Positions 1 to 9,319 are shown, counted from the first letter of the stretch. The stretch is DNA of 55,722 bases from Desulfovibrio sp. (GCA_031288535.1 JAITRF010000130.1:1-55722); one strand, 5' to 3'. Notes: generated by a model not told the origin, from the letters alone. A program made the numbers and translations.

Positions 1-262
1 CCGCAGGCGGGCAAAAGCCCGCCCGCTCCTCACAAAACCTGCGGTTTTGGCGCCTGTTTGGCAGGCGCGATGCCAATTCCAGATAAAATTGAAGCAATTT
101 TTATCTGGAATTGGCATTAGAGCATTTTGCGCTTGAGATTGTCGCTTGACTGCGGGCAAAGCCCGCCTGCGCCAATCTCGCGGGCGTTGCGAAGCATTGC
201 TTCGCAACGCCCGAGCATTTATCAGGATAGATATTTTCAATGATAAAATGCTTTAAACCCCT
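1..262. repeat. Structured intergenic repeat cluster (array of hairpins, includes X copy 1)
   Basis: No gene is seen here. The stretch is almost wholly made of hairpins: 6-12/17-23 (7 bp stem, AAAA loop), 34-39/43-48 (6 bp stem, TGC loop), 50-56/62-68 (7 bp), 71-91/95-116 (about 21 bp, one bulge), 152-157/161-166 (6 bp) inside an outer stem 135-141/173-179, and 181-195/199-213 (perfect 15 bp stem, ATT loop). The part 119-180 is a reverse-oriented relative of the X repeats at 24870 and 26539, ending in the shared TAGAGCATTTT-type boundary. The first three hairpins mirror those inside the M repeats. It lies directly downstream of the RND permease stop codon. None of the hairpins is followed by a clear T run, so a terminator role is not established. 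Confidence 0.75.
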
Positions 263-3200
263 CTATTTCCCGCTTTCCAGACCCGTCGGCCCGAGAGCGA
301 AATCCGCGTGTTCCCGGACCTGCTTCTTTCGCCTGCTCAGAAGCCTTTGCACTTTATCCATGTAATAATAATACACGGGAGTGAAAAAGAGAGTCAGCAG
401 CTGGGAGACGCAAAGACCCCCGACCACCGCGAGTCCCAGGGGCTGCCGCGCCTCGCCGCCGGCTCCGAAGCCGACGGCTATGGGGATCGTGCCCATGAAA
501 GCCGCCATGGTGGTCATCATGATCGGCCTGAAGCGCACCACCGCCCCCTGGATTATCGATTCTTCCGCGTCCAGATTCTTCGCGCGCTGAGCCTCCAGAG
601 CGAAGTCAATCATCATGATGGCGTTCTTCTTCACTATGCCTACAAGCATTATGATGCCCACAAAGGCGTAGATATCAAGCTCTTTCCCGAAAAGCAGCAG
701 GGTTGCCAAAGCCCCCGCTCCGGCCGAAGGAAGCCCGGAGAGTATGGTGATCGGATGAATGAAGCTCTCGTAGAGGATGCCCAGCACGATATAAATCACG
801 GCGATCGCCAGTATAAGCAAAAGCCAGAGATTTTCAGAGGAAGACTCAAAGGCCTGGGCCGTGCCCTGAAAACTGGTGCTGATAGAGTCCGACAAAACCG
901 ACCGGGCCACGTCCTGCACTTTTTGCATGGCTTCTCCCAGGGAAACCCCCTCGCGCAGGTCAAAAGAAATGGTCACCGAAGGCATCTGCCCAAGATGGTT
1001 CACAACCATAGGCCCGACGCCCGTGGTCACTTCCACCAGAGTGGACAGGGGCACAAGCCGCCCGGACGGCGCGCGCACGTGCAGAAGGTCCATGGTGCGG
1101 GGCTGGTCCCGAAACTTCGGCTCAAGCTCCAGTATCACCTGGAAATCGTTAGTCGGGGCGAGTATGGTGGATACTTCGCGCGTGCCGTAGGACAAGGACA
1201 GGGCCGTCTCGATCTGCCCGGCGGTGATCCCCAAAGCCGACGCCTTGTCGCGCAGTATCCGCACTCGCACCTCCGGGTTGGACAGGAGCAGGTCCGTGGT
1301 CACGTTCTGCACCTCGTTCAGGGTCTGAAGCTTTTCATAGAGCGCCTGGGCATCACGGTAGAGAACGGCCATGTCCGGGCTCTGCATTGTGAACGGATAC
1401 AGGCTCTTCGTCGCCGAACCGCCGATGCGTATGGGAGGCGGCATTGACGTGTAGGCGCGGATTCCCGGGACCTCGGCAAAGAGCGGGCGCAACTGGTTTA
1501 TGATCTCCGAGGCGTGCGGACGCTTGCCGCGATCCACAAGGCTGATGGCTATAAAACCCTCGTGCGTGAAATTGCTCCCCCCGCCGGCGCCGATAACGGA
1601 TATGTAACGGTCCACATAAGGATTTTTGCGCACGACTTCCACAAGCTGCTGCTGGTGTTCCGTCATGTTGCCGATCGAACTGCCCTGCTGCCCTTCGGTG
1701 CGCACTATGATCTGCCCCATGTCCTCGGTGGGCAGAAAACCTTGGGGGGCTATGAAGAACAAATATACCGTGCCCCCCAGGATGAGGAAGGAAAAAATCA
1801 GGCAGGCGAAGCGCGCGCGCATGGCCGAGCGCAGGGCCCTTTCATAAAAGGCGGCGGCCCGGTTGAAAAACTTCTCCGCCGCGCCCGATAACCCTCCCTG
1901 GCGGCGCGAATGATCCGGCGGGCGCAGAAAACGGCTGCACAGCATGGGCGTCAAACTCAGGGACACCACGCCGGACAACAGGATGGACACGGCGATGGTC
2001 AGGGCGAATTCGTGGAAAAGCCTGCCGACTATGCCGCCCAGGAAAAGCACGGGCATGAACACCGCCACCAGGGACAGGGTCATGGAGAGGATGGTGAAGC
2101 CTATCTCCTTGGAGCCGTCCAGGGCCGCCTGCATGGGTTTTTTGCCGCTCTCCATGTGGCGCACGATGTTTTCCAGCATGACCACGGCGTCGTCCACCAC
2201 AAACCCCACCGACAGGGTCAGGGCCATGAGCGAGAGGTTGTTCAGGGAAAACCCGAGAAGATGCATGAAGGCGAAAGCTCCCACAATGGACAGGGGCACG
2301 GCCAGACTGGGGATCAGGGTGGCGGAGACGTTGCGCAGGAAAAGGAAGATGACCAGGACCACCAGGACCACGGTCAGGCACATGGTGAACTGCACGTCCG
2401 CCACCGCCTCGCGGATGCTTTCTGATCGGTCGTATTGCACCCTGAACTCAATGGAGGCGGGAACCTGCTTGCGCAAGTCCGGCAGCACTTTTTTGATCCT
2501 GTCCACCAGCTCCACGGTGTTCGCGCCGGGCTGACGTTCGATGGCCAGGGTAAAGGCCCGGTATTCGTTGAACCACCCCGCCCGGCGGTCGTTTTCCACG
2601 CTGTCCAGAACCGTGGCCACTTCCGAGAGGCGCACCGGAGCCCCGCCCCTCCAGGCCACGATCAGAGGCTTGTACTCGTCGGCCTTGTAGAGCGCCCCGG
2701 TGCTCTGCACCGTATATTCGCGCACCCTGCCGCTCAGGGACCCGACCGGCTGGTTGGAATTGCCCTCCCTCAGGGCGTCGGCGATCTCGTCTATGCCTAT
2801 CTGGCGCGAAGCCACGGCCTCCGGGTCCACCTGCACGCGCACGGCGTATTTGAGCTGGCCGTAAACCGATACCTGGGATACCCCGCTCACCGTGGAAAGA
2901 CGTTGCGCTACGAGATTTTCGGCGTATTCGTTGACGTCGGTGAGGCGCATGGTGGGCGAATACATGGCGAGATAGAAAACCGGCAAATCCGCCGGGTTTA
3001 CCTTGCGGAAGCTCGGCGGGGTCGGCAAATCGGAGGGCAGCCTGCGCATGGCCGCCGAGATTGCCGTCTGCACGTCAAGGGCGGCGGCGTCGATGTCCCG
3101 ATCCAGGGAAAACTGAAGGGTGATGCGCGTGCGCCCCAGGTTGCTCGTGGAAATCATCGAATCCAGTCCGGCGATGGTGGAGAACTGTTTCTCCAGAGGC

Positions 3201-3394
3201 GTGGCCACGGTGGAAGCCATGGTGTCCGGGCTCGCGCCGGGATAGTCGACGATCACCGAGATGGTCGGAAAATCCACGGTGGGCAGAGCGGCCGTGGGCA
3301 GATAGCGATAGCCCATCAGCCCGGCCAGCATGATCCCGATCATGACCAGGGTGGTGGCCACCGGACGCCGGATAAAAATGCCGGAAGGATTCAT
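263..3394 (-). CDS. RND-family efflux transporter permease (AcrB/MdtB/MdtC-like)
   Basis: This is a full-length (1043 aa) inner-membrane proton-driven RND pump subunit, which normally exports drugs, bile-type detergents or other amphiphiles through a periplasmic adaptor and an outer-membrane channel. The N-terminus (MNPSGIFIRRPVATTLVMIG) is the usual TM1 start, followed by the large porter loop. The TM4 proton-relay aspartates are seen in VGFVVDDAVVMLENI near residue 400, and the TM10 lysine in GIVKKNAIMMIDFAL near residue 923. ATG start with AGGA 5 nt upstream. No adaptor (MFP) or TolC gene lies on its 5' side, where the next gene is metH about 200 bp away. The partner may lie beyond the left window edge or elsewhere. 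Substrate cannot be told from sequence. Confidence 0.95.
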   Translation of the reverse strand: MNPSGIFIRRPVATTLVMIGIMLAGLMGYRYLPTAALPTVDFPTISVIVDYPGASPDTMASTVATPLEKQFSTIAGLDSMISTSNLGRTRITLQFSLDRDIDAAALDVQTAISAAMRRLPSDLPTPPSFRKVNPADLPVFYLAMYSPTMRLTDVNEYAENLVAQRLSTVSGVSQVSVYGQLKYAVRVQVDPEAVASRQIGIDEIADALREGNSNQPVGSLSGRVREYTVQSTGALYKADEYKPLIVAWRGGAPVRLSEVATVLDSVENDRRAGWFNEYRAFTLAIERQPGANTVELVDRIKKVLPDLRKQVPASIEFRVQYDRSESIREAVADVQFTMCLTVVLVVLVIFLFLRNVSATLIPSLAVPLSIVGAFAFMHLLGFSLNNLSLMALTLSVGFVVDDAVVMLENIVRHMESGKKPMQAALDGSKEIGFTILSMTLSLVAVFMPVLFLGGIVGRLFHEFALTIAVSILLSGVVSLSLTPMLCSRFLRPPDHSRRQGGLSGAAEKFFNRAAAFYERALRSAMRARFACLIFSFLILGGTVYLFFIAPQGFLPTEDMGQIIVRTEGQQGSSIGNMTEHQQQLVEVVRKNPYVDRYISVIGAGGGSNFTHEGFIAISLVDRGKRPHASEIINQLRPLFAEVPGIRAYTSMPPPIRIGGSATKSLYPFTMQSPDMAVLYRDAQALYEKLQTLNEVQNVTTDLLLSNPEVRVRILRDKASALGITAGQIETALSLSYGTREVSTILAPTNDFQVILELEPKFRDQPRTMDLLHVRAPSGRLVPLSTLVEVTTGVGPMVVNHLGQMPSVTISFDLREGVSLGEAMQKVQDVARSVLSDSISTSFQGTAQAFESSSENLWLLLILAIAVIYIVLGILYESFIHPITILSGLPSAGAGALATLLLFGKELDIYAFVGIIMLVGIVKKNAIMMIDFALEAQRAKNLDAEESIIQGAVVRFRPIMMTTMAAFMGTIPIAVGFGAGGEARQPLGLAVVGGLCVSQLLTLFFTPVYYYYMDKVQRLLSRRKKQVREHADFALGPTGLESGK

Positions 3395-3570
3395 TTGCGT
3401 CCTGATTGTCCTTTTCCAGGTTTCATACCAGTGCGCCGTAACACTTAAAAGTGCAGATCAAGCAGCGTACCAGCCGCCGGGCGACAAGCCCGGCGCGGCG
3501 GCGAAGCCGCCGGGGCAAAGCAAAAACCATGTTGTCGCATTTCAAACGGATTTGAATGCGGAAATATACG

Positions 3571-3662
3571 CCCGCTTCGGCGCGTTACGGCGGCAGTCAA
3601 TGCCGCCCGCGCCTTCGCGGCGGGTTGAAGGTTTCGCTTTCGACCGATACCGATTCGTCACC
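3571..3662. repeat. W repeat, copy 1 (overlaps metH 3' end)
   Basis: GC-rich structured repeat containing GGCGGCAGTCAATGCCGCC (hairpin) and GAAGGTTTCGCTTTC (hairpin). The left half matches 20869-20911 and the right half matches 42029-42089, where the second hairpin reads GAAGGCTTTGCCTTC. The last codons and the stop of metH (3597-3660) lie inside it. The gap 3395-3570 also holds a GC hairpin (ccgggc/gcccgg and ggcggc/gccgcc near 3478-3518). Confidence 0.65.
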
Positions 3663-6101
3663 TGCCGGTAGCGACCCGGTATCAGAAAGCAGGCTTTCGG
3701 CCAGATGCACAGCCGCCACAGCGTCCGGCGCGTAATGCGCCCCTATGGAGCGCGCGAACTCCTCGGTCACGACCGCCCCTCCCACCATGACTTTCTGGGG
3801 CATGCCATTTTCTTCCACAAGCTCCACCGTGTCGCGCATGCGCACCATGGTCGTCGTCATCAGGGCGGAGAGGCCGATGAGGGAGGCATTGCGCGCACGG
3901 GCCTCTTCCACTATGCGCCCCGCCTCCACGTCCTTTCCCAGGTCCACGACTTCAAAGCCGTGGTTTCCAAGCATAAGCGAGACGATATTTTTGCCTATAT
4001 CGTGGATGTCCCCCTCCACAGTCGCCATGACGACCACCGGCCGCTCCGTCCCGCCCGAGGCTTTCTCAAGCAGGGGTTTGAGGACGCCGAAGGCCCTCTG
4101 CATGGCCTGCGCGGAACGGATGAGCTGGGGAAGAAAATATTCTTTGCGCTCATAGCGTCGCCCTACCACGTCCAGGGCCGGGATCAGCTTTTCCCGGACT
4201 ATGGCGAAGGGGTCTTCCCCCGCGTCAAGGGCCTTTTGCACCAAATCCTCAATGCCTTCGCTCATACCCTCGATAACCGCCGCGGCCAGCTCCGAACAAG
4301 GCGGAAGGGGCCGCTTCGCCTCCGGAGAAGGCGCGATTTTTACCGCGTCCGCCTCCCGCCCGGCATAGGCGCGAATGAAGTTTTCCGCCCCCGGATCATG
4401 GCCGAAAAGCAGATTGACGGAATCCACCGTCTCCCTGATGCGGGGATTGGAGGGATTGGCGATGCAGGCGTTCATGCCCGCCCCGGCGGCGAGGCCCAGA
4501 AACGAGGAGTTAAGCAACTCGCGCGCCGGCAGGCCGAAGGAGATGTTGGAAAGCCCGCAGAGCACGGGCATACGCAAGGTATGAGTGCAATAGCGGATGA
4601 ACTTGAGGCATTCGCCGCCCGCCTCCGGGCTTGAGGAGGCGGCCAGCACCAGGGCGTCGACGATGGCCAGAAAACGGGGCACGCCAAGCGCGTCCATGCG
4701 CCCCAGAAGCTCCTCCAGGATGGCGATGCGCTCCTTCGCAAGCACCGGCAGCTTTTTGCCGCGCAGGGGCAAAAGTATGAAAGGGGCGCCGAAATCCCTG
4801 CACAGCGGCCCGAGAAACTCCAGCCTCCCCTCCTCTCCGCTGATGGAATTGACCAGAGGCGAGGCGGGATAAACGCGGAGAACCTTTTCCACGGCCAGCA
4901 TGTTTGTGGAATCAACGGACAAGGGGAGAGCCACGCGCGTTTGCAGTGCCTCGACCAGGGCGGGCAGACACAGGGTCTCGTCAATCATCGGCGCGCCAAC
5001 GTTCACATCCAGGGCGGCGGCCCCCCCTTGCGCCTGCTCGTCTGCGAAGCGCAGGGCGGTTGTGAACACGCCGTCCTTAAGCTCGGCGGAAAGCTGTTTT
5101 TTGCCTGTGGGATTGATGCGCTCGCCTATGATGCGCAAAGGCTGCCCGAAACCGATGCGAGTCAGGCCGGAACGCGAGGTCAGGGTTATGCCGGCTTGCG
5201 CGGGGCGCGGCCCCGGGGGGGGCAAGGAGCGGAAAATTTTTCCCAAAGCCGCTATGTGCGCGGGGGTGGTGCCGCAGCAGCCGCCCAGGCATTGGGCGCC
5301 GCCGTGGAAGTCTTCCCGCGCGAAATCCGCAGTCGGCGAGGCGAATTCCTCCGGCCCGAGCGGGAAAACCGTCTCTCCCCCCTCAAGCCTCGGCAAGCCG
5401 GCATTGGGCTGGATGAGCACCGGAACCGGCGACAGGCGCAGAAGCTCCAAAGCCGCGCCGCGCATCTCCAGCGGTCCCTGACCGCAGTTCATGGCGATCA
5501 GATCGGCCCCGAGATTGGCAAGGGTGGCCGCGCAGACGGCAACCGTGGAACCGGTAAGCGTGCGCCCGTCCTCATAGGTCATGGACAGGCCCAGAGGCGG
5601 GTTGCCTTCACGCCTTGCGGCCACGGCCACGGCCCTGGCTTCGGCTATGTCGAAATGGGTCTCCGCGAGCACAAGGTCCGCTCCGCCTTCAAGAAGTCCG
5701 CGGATCTGCTCCCTGAAGGCCTCCACCATTTCCGTAAAGGACAATTCCCCGAGCGGGCGCAAAAATTTTCCCGTCGGTCCCACGCTTCCGGCGACAAAAA
5801 CGCGCCTTCCGCATTCCTCGACGACCCGGCGCGCCTCTCCTGCCATGCGCCGGTTGAATTCACGCGCCTCAATCCCCGGCGGCAGCTTGAAGCGGGTTCC
5901 GCCGAAAGTGCTGGTGGTGATCACATCCGCGCCAGCCCGGATATACTCTGCATGCACAGCGCGCAGGATATCCGGGCGCTCGAGGCAGAACAGCTCGGGG
6001 TTTTGCCCCGGCGAAAGCCCCCGGACCTGCAGCATGGTGCCCATGGCGCCGTCGAAAAGCAGCCGCGCGCCCTGCGCAAGCCTTCTGCGAAAATTATCCA
6101 C
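3597..6101 (-). CDS. metH: B12-dependent methionine synthase, short form (MetH-like)
   Basis: Transfers a methyl group from methyltetrahydrofolate via cobalamin to homocysteine, giving methionine in the cytoplasm. At 834 aa it has three modules: homocysteine methyltransferase (about 1-290, with zinc cysteines in MNCGQGP and LGGCCGTTPAHI near 275), pterin-binding domain (about 310-570, with GERINPTGKK at its start), and cap plus cobalamin-binding domain (about 600-815, with the lower-ligand histidine motif GDIHDIGKNIV near 699). The AdoMet-binding reactivation domain of the 1200-residue enterobacterial enzyme is absent, as in many anaerobes, so reactivation must use another protein or not be needed. 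The start is GTG, with GGAG 7 nt upstream. The last ~20 residues (ESVSVESETFNPPRRRGRH) are encoded by a W repeat. It is divergent from rpoH. Confidence 0.93.
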   Translation of the reverse strand: MDNFRRRLAQGARLLFDGAMGTMLQVRGLSPGQNPELFCLERPDILRAVHAEYIRAGADVITTSTFGGTRFKLPPGIEAREFNRRMAGEARRVVEECGRRVFVAGSVGPTGKFLRPLGELSFTEMVEAFREQIRGLLEGGADLVLAETHFDIAEARAVAVAARREGNPPLGLSMTYEDGRTLTGSTVAVCAATLANLGADLIAMNCGQGPLEMRGAALELLRLSPVPVLIQPNAGLPRLEGGETVFPLGPEEFASPTADFAREDFHGGAQCLGGCCGTTPAHIAALGKIFRSLPPPGPRPAQAGITLTSRSGLTRIGFGQPLRIIGERINPTGKKQLSAELKDGVFTTALRFADEQAQGGAAALDVNVGAPMIDETLCLPALVEALQTRVALPLSVDSTNMLAVEKVLRVYPASPLVNSISGEEGRLEFLGPLCRDFGAPFILLPLRGKKLPVLAKERIAILEELLGRMDALGVPRFLAIVDALVLAASSSPEAGGECLKFIRYCTHTLRMPVLCGLSNISFGLPARELLNSSFLGLAAGAGMNACIANPSNPRIRETVDSVNLLFGHDPGAENFIRAYAGREADAVKIAPSPEAKRPLPPCSELAAAVIEGMSEGIEDLVQKALDAGEDPFAIVREKLIPALDVVGRRYERKEYFLPQLIRSAQAMQRAFGVLKPLLEKASGGTERPVVVMATVEGDIHDIGKNIVSLMLGNHGFEVVDLGKDVEAGRIVEEARARNASLIGLSALMTTTMVRMRDTVELVEENGMPQKVMVGGAVVTEEFARSIGAHYAPDAVAAVHLAESLLSDTGSLPAGDESVSVESETFNPPRRRGRH

Positions 6102-6177
6102 GCCGCTTCTCCGATCGGAGGGCTTGAAAAGTCTAAGAAAATGTCGATTACGGATTCCGTGTATCTACTGAAAAACC

Positions 6178-6206
6178 TTGAAAAGAACAAACAAAAATTA
6201 TATAGA
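6178..6206 (+). promoter_or_regulatory. Probable sigma-70-type promoter of rpoH-TPR operon
   Basis: TTGAAA (6178-6183), exactly 17 nt spacer, then TATAGA (6201-6206), in the AT-rich gap between the divergent metH and rpoH genes. The TTG of the -35 box can be misread as an rpoH start codon. Transcription would begin near 6214, about 50 nt before the ATG at 6262. Confidence 0.45.
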
Positions 6207-6261
6207 GCAAAGATTGCTTAAAATACAGAATAATTTACCCGGACTCCCGCCAAGCGAACCC

Positions 6262-7332
6262 ATGACCATGCAAGCCGAGGCCGCCGGCAAAACGGCGGCG
6301 CAGACAGAAGAAGAATATGCCCCGGAGCCCGAGGAGACAGTCGACCTCTTTGAGGAAGACCGGCTTTTGACTGAAGCTCCGGAAGATTACGGGGACACGT
6401 CCCCCGTCCTCCCCGCTCCTGCCGATGCCGCCCCGGACGCTTTGGCCCCCTATGTCAGCAGACCGCCGGAAAAAGCCCGCGACAGCCTGCACACCTATCT
6501 GCGGGAAATCCACCGCTTCCCCCTGCTCGACCCGGATGAGGAAATCACGCTGGCCCGCAAGGTACGCGACACGGGCGACCCGGACGCCGCCTTCCGCCTT
6601 ATCTCCTCCCACCTGCGTCTGGTCGTGCGGATCGCCATGGACTTTCAGCGCCGCTGGATGCAAAATGTCCTGGACCTGATCCAGGAGGGCAACGTGGGGC
6701 TGGTAAAAGCCGTCAGCAAGTTCGATCCGGAAAAGGGAATAAAATTCTCCTATTATGCCGCCTTCTGGATCAAGGCCTATATCCTGAAGTTCATCATGGA
6801 CAACTGGCGCATGGTCAAAATCGGCACGACCCAGACCCAGCGCAAGCTCTTCTACAATTTGAACAAGGAACGCCAGCAGCTCACCGCCCAAGGTTTTGAG
6901 CCGGATGCCTCGACCCTGGCCGAGCGCCTGAACGTGTCGGAGGAGCAGGTAATCGAAATGGAACAGCGCCTGGACGCCTCGGATACGTCCCTGGACGCCA
7001 GGGTGGGAGAGGAGAATGCCGGGGGCGCGACCAGAATGGACTACCTGCCCGCTCTGGGTCCGGGCATAGAGGAAATTCTGGCCGACAGAGAAATCGCCCA
7101 TCTGGTGCGCGAGCGCCTGAAATCCCTGATCCCCCGGCTCAGCAACAAGGAAAAATACGTCCTCTACAACCGGCTGCTGACGGACGAACCGGCAACTCTG
7201 CGGGAGATAGGCGATTTTTTTCATATCACCCGGGAACGCGTCCGGCAGATCGAGGCCCGGCTTCTGCAAAAGGCGCGCGATCATCTGCTTGCGAACATCA
7301 AGGACTTTTCACGCGACTGGATAGAACAGTAA
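6262..7332 (+). CDS. rpoH: RNA polymerase sigma-32 factor (RpoH family)
   Basis: Alternative sigma factor that directs RNA polymerase to heat-shock and envelope-stress genes. Region 2 spans about residues 75-185 (LREIHRFPLL, then DLIQEGNVGLVKAV and SYYAAFWIKAYIL). The hallmark RpoH box, QRKLFYNLNKERQQL, starts near residue 193. Region 4 with its helix-turn-helix (TLREIGDFF, ITRERVRQIEARLL) is at about 311-345. An acidic, low-complexity N-terminal extension of about 70 residues precedes region 1.2. Start choice: the frame opens at TTG 6178, but that TTG overlaps a good -35 box, so ATG 6262 (or 6268) is preferred although no clear ribosome site precedes it. The stop overlaps the next ATG by one base (TAATG), so the TPR gene is probably translationally coupled. 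Confidence 0.88.
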   Translation: MTMQAEAAGKTAAQTEEEYAPEPEETVDLFEEDRLLTEAPEDYGDTSPVLPAPADAAPDALAPYVSRPPEKARDSLHTYLREIHRFPLLDPDEEITLARKVRDTGDPDAAFRLISSHLRLVVRIAMDFQRRWMQNVLDLIQEGNVGLVKAVSKFDPEKGIKFSYYAAFWIKAYILKFIMDNWRMVKIGTTQTQRKLFYNLNKERQQLTAQGFEPDASTLAERLNVSEEQVIEMEQRLDASDTSLDARVGEENAGGATRMDYLPALGPGIEEILADREIAHLVRERLKSLIPRLSNKEKYVLYNRLLTDEPATLREIGDFFHITRERVRQIEARLLQKARDHLLANIKDFSRDWIEQ

Positions 7333-9107
7333 TGCCGAAACGACGACACCACCCACCCCGGCATCCCGGCCTTGCGCGCAATGCCGCGCTTTGCCTGACT
7401 TGTTTCGCGGCGTTTTTCTGTCTGTTCCTCTGCCCGTCCGCCTTCGCCGCCGGTCCCGGAAAAAAGCCTCCGCCGGGCGGGGAGGCGGCAAAAACGGAAG
7501 CCGCCCTCCCGGACGCATCCTCCTGGGGCGTAAACCCGGAAGCCCAGCGCCTTTTCTATTATCTGGCGCTCTCGCAAAGCCTTTTCGACAATTCCCGGAC
7601 GGGAGTGATCCAGGCCATAAACGCGCTCATCCTCCTCGACCCGTCTCTGCCCGTATTTCAGGACGGAGCGGCCATCCTGCTCTCGCGCGGGGAATTGGCG
7701 GAGGCGGAAAAGACGGTCCTTGCGGGCCTTGAGCGTTTTCCGGACAACCCGCTGCTTTGCCTGCTCCTGTCCGGTGTCTACAACGAAAGCGACGAGACCG
7801 GCAAAGCCATAGCCCTGCTTGAAGCGGCTCTTGCCAAAAATCCGGAAAACCGGGAAATCCAGGAGGAATTGATCCGCATCTACATCAGGCAGGGCGATAC
7901 CACAAAAGCCTCGGAAATCCTGAAAATCCTACCCGAAACGGATACGTCGCCCGAGGCCGAGCTTTTCCGCGCCGGGGTACTCTCCACAGTGGGACGGACG
8001 GAGGAAGCCAAGACCCTGCTGCGGGAACTGCTGAAAAAAGAGCCGGATTACGCGGAAGCCTGGCTGGAACTGGCCTACCTTGAAGACCGCGACAAAAACA
8101 GCGCGGCGGCAGTCGAAGCTTACGAAAAAGCGGCGCAGTTGATGCCGGAAAACAAGGACGTCCATCTGCGCGTCATCACCTTGCGCCTGAAAGAGAAAAA
8201 TCCGGACGCGGCCATGCGCGTCCTTGAAGACGCGGAATTTAACGCCAGCCAGCTCATGCAGGCCGCCCTGCGCTTCGCCGGGGAACGCCATTACCCGCAG
8301 GCGGAGGCGTTCCTGAAACAGGCGCAGGCAAAAGGCGCGGACGCGGATGAAGTCTCCCTTTACCTGTCCATGATCAGACAGGAAAGCTCGAAGGATCCCA
8401 AAGCCGGACTTGCGCCGCTTGCGGACATCAAGCCGCAAAGCCCGGCTTATCCCGCCGCGCTCGAGCAAAAAGCCCGCATCCATCTCAAGTCCGGGGATTA
8501 TGAAAACGCCCGCCGGACGGCCAATGCCGGCCGCAAGCTTTTTCCGGACCGGAAAGACCTCTGGGGCATTGAGGCCTTCGCGCTGGCCAAGCTGAAAAAA
8601 GCCGCCGCTTCCGAAGCCGTGCTCAAAGAAGCCCTGCGCCACTATCCCGAAGACGAAGACCTGCTTTTTTCCCTGGGCAACATCCAGGACGAAACCGGAA
8701 ACAAAAGCGCGGCCCTGCGGACCATGGAGGAGATCATCACCTTAAACCCGAAAAATTATCAGGCCCTTAATTATATCGGGTACACCCTGGCCGACAGGAA
8801 CGTCGAACTGGACCGGGCTCTTGCGCTTGTCACCAAGGCGCTTGAACAAAACCCGGAAGCGGATTTCATCGTGGATTCCCTGGCCTGGGTCCTGTACCGC
8901 CTGGGGCGGCACGCCGAAGCCTGGACCAACATAAACCGCTGCATAAGCCTGGGAGGGGACGATGCAGTCATCTGGGAACATTACGGGGACATAGCCCTGG
9001 CGCTCGGAAAAAGGGAAGAGGCGGCCAAAGGCTACAAAGAGGCCATCCAGCGTCAGGCGGCAAATCTAAAGGAAGTGCGGCGCAAACTGTCCAAACTTGG
9101 AAAATAG
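7332..9107 (+). CDS. Exported tetratricopeptide-repeat protein
   Basis: A 591-residue protein with an N-terminal signal peptide (basic start, hydrophobic core CLTCFAAFFCLFL, small residues PSAFAA near residue 40). It is followed almost entirely by TPR-like helix pairs, for example PDYAEAWLELAYLEDR, NPKNYQALNYIGYTLADR and NPEADFIVDSLAWVLYRLG, the last motifs being typical of late TPR units in long bacterial TPR proteins. It is probably periplasmic or outer-membrane-associated and acts as a protein-protein scaffold; partner and process are unknown. It forms a one-base-overlap operon with rpoH, which suggests co-expression under stress (inference). The strand ends with a convergent neighbour, pbpC. 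Confidence 0.8.
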   Translation: MPKRRHHPPRHPGLARNAALCLTCFAAFFCLFLCPSAFAAGPGKKPPPGGEAAKTEAALPDASSWGVNPEAQRLFYYLALSQSLFDNSRTGVIQAINALILLDPSLPVFQDGAAILLSRGELAEAEKTVLAGLERFPDNPLLCLLLSGVYNESDETGKAIALLEAALAKNPENREIQEELIRIYIRQGDTTKASEILKILPETDTSPEAELFRAGVLSTVGRTEEAKTLLRELLKKEPDYAEAWLELAYLEDRDKNSAAAVEAYEKAAQLMPENKDVHLRVITLRLKEKNPDAAMRVLEDAEFNASQLMQAALRFAGERHYPQAEAFLKQAQAKGADADEVSLYLSMIRQESSKDPKAGLAPLADIKPQSPAYPAALEQKARIHLKSGDYENARRTANAGRKLFPDRKDLWGIEAFALAKLKKAAASEAVLKEALRHYPEDEDLLFSLGNIQDETGNKSAALRTMEEIITLNPKNYQALNYIGYTLADRNVELDRALALVTKALEQNPEADFIVDSLAWVLYRLGRHAEAWTNINRCISLGGDDAVIWEHYGDIALALGKREEAAKGYKEAIQRQAANLKEVRRKLSKLGK

Positions 9108-9154
9108 GACGTGCCGGCCGCCACGCCGACACCGGCGAAATTGAGAAGTCCGGT

Positions 9155-9213
9155 AAGGTATGTACCATAATATCTTTAATTAACAATATAAAATTTTAGA
9201 TGCGTCAGCCCTG
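9155..9213 (-). repeat. M repeat, copy 1 (solo left end, truncated)
   Basis: Read on the minus strand, this has the M-family left end: GGCAGGGCTGACGCATC, then the AT-rich core (TAAAATTTTATATTGTTAATTAA, AGATATTATGGTA). It then diverges, so the three GC hairpins and right end of complete copies (21099, 30567, 45984) are missing. It lies in the 212 bp gap between the convergent TPR and pbpC genes. The rest of that gap has only a weak hairpin (ttcccc 9267-9272 / ggggaa 9285-9290) that could end pbpC transcription. Confidence 0.75.
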
Positions 9214-9319
9214 CCGTGGGCACAGCACCCGGTTGACGGTTTATTCGTACTTCCATCAAAACGGAGTTCCCCGCTTTTGGCAAGGGGGAATTGCCCGAGC
9301 AAGTCGAGACTGCCCCACA

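Noticed and set aside
181..213. 15 bp perfect hairpin as rho-independent terminator of the RND gene
   Set aside because: No T run follows in the direction of transcription, and similar hairpins occur as parts of dispersed repeats; termination cannot be claimed.
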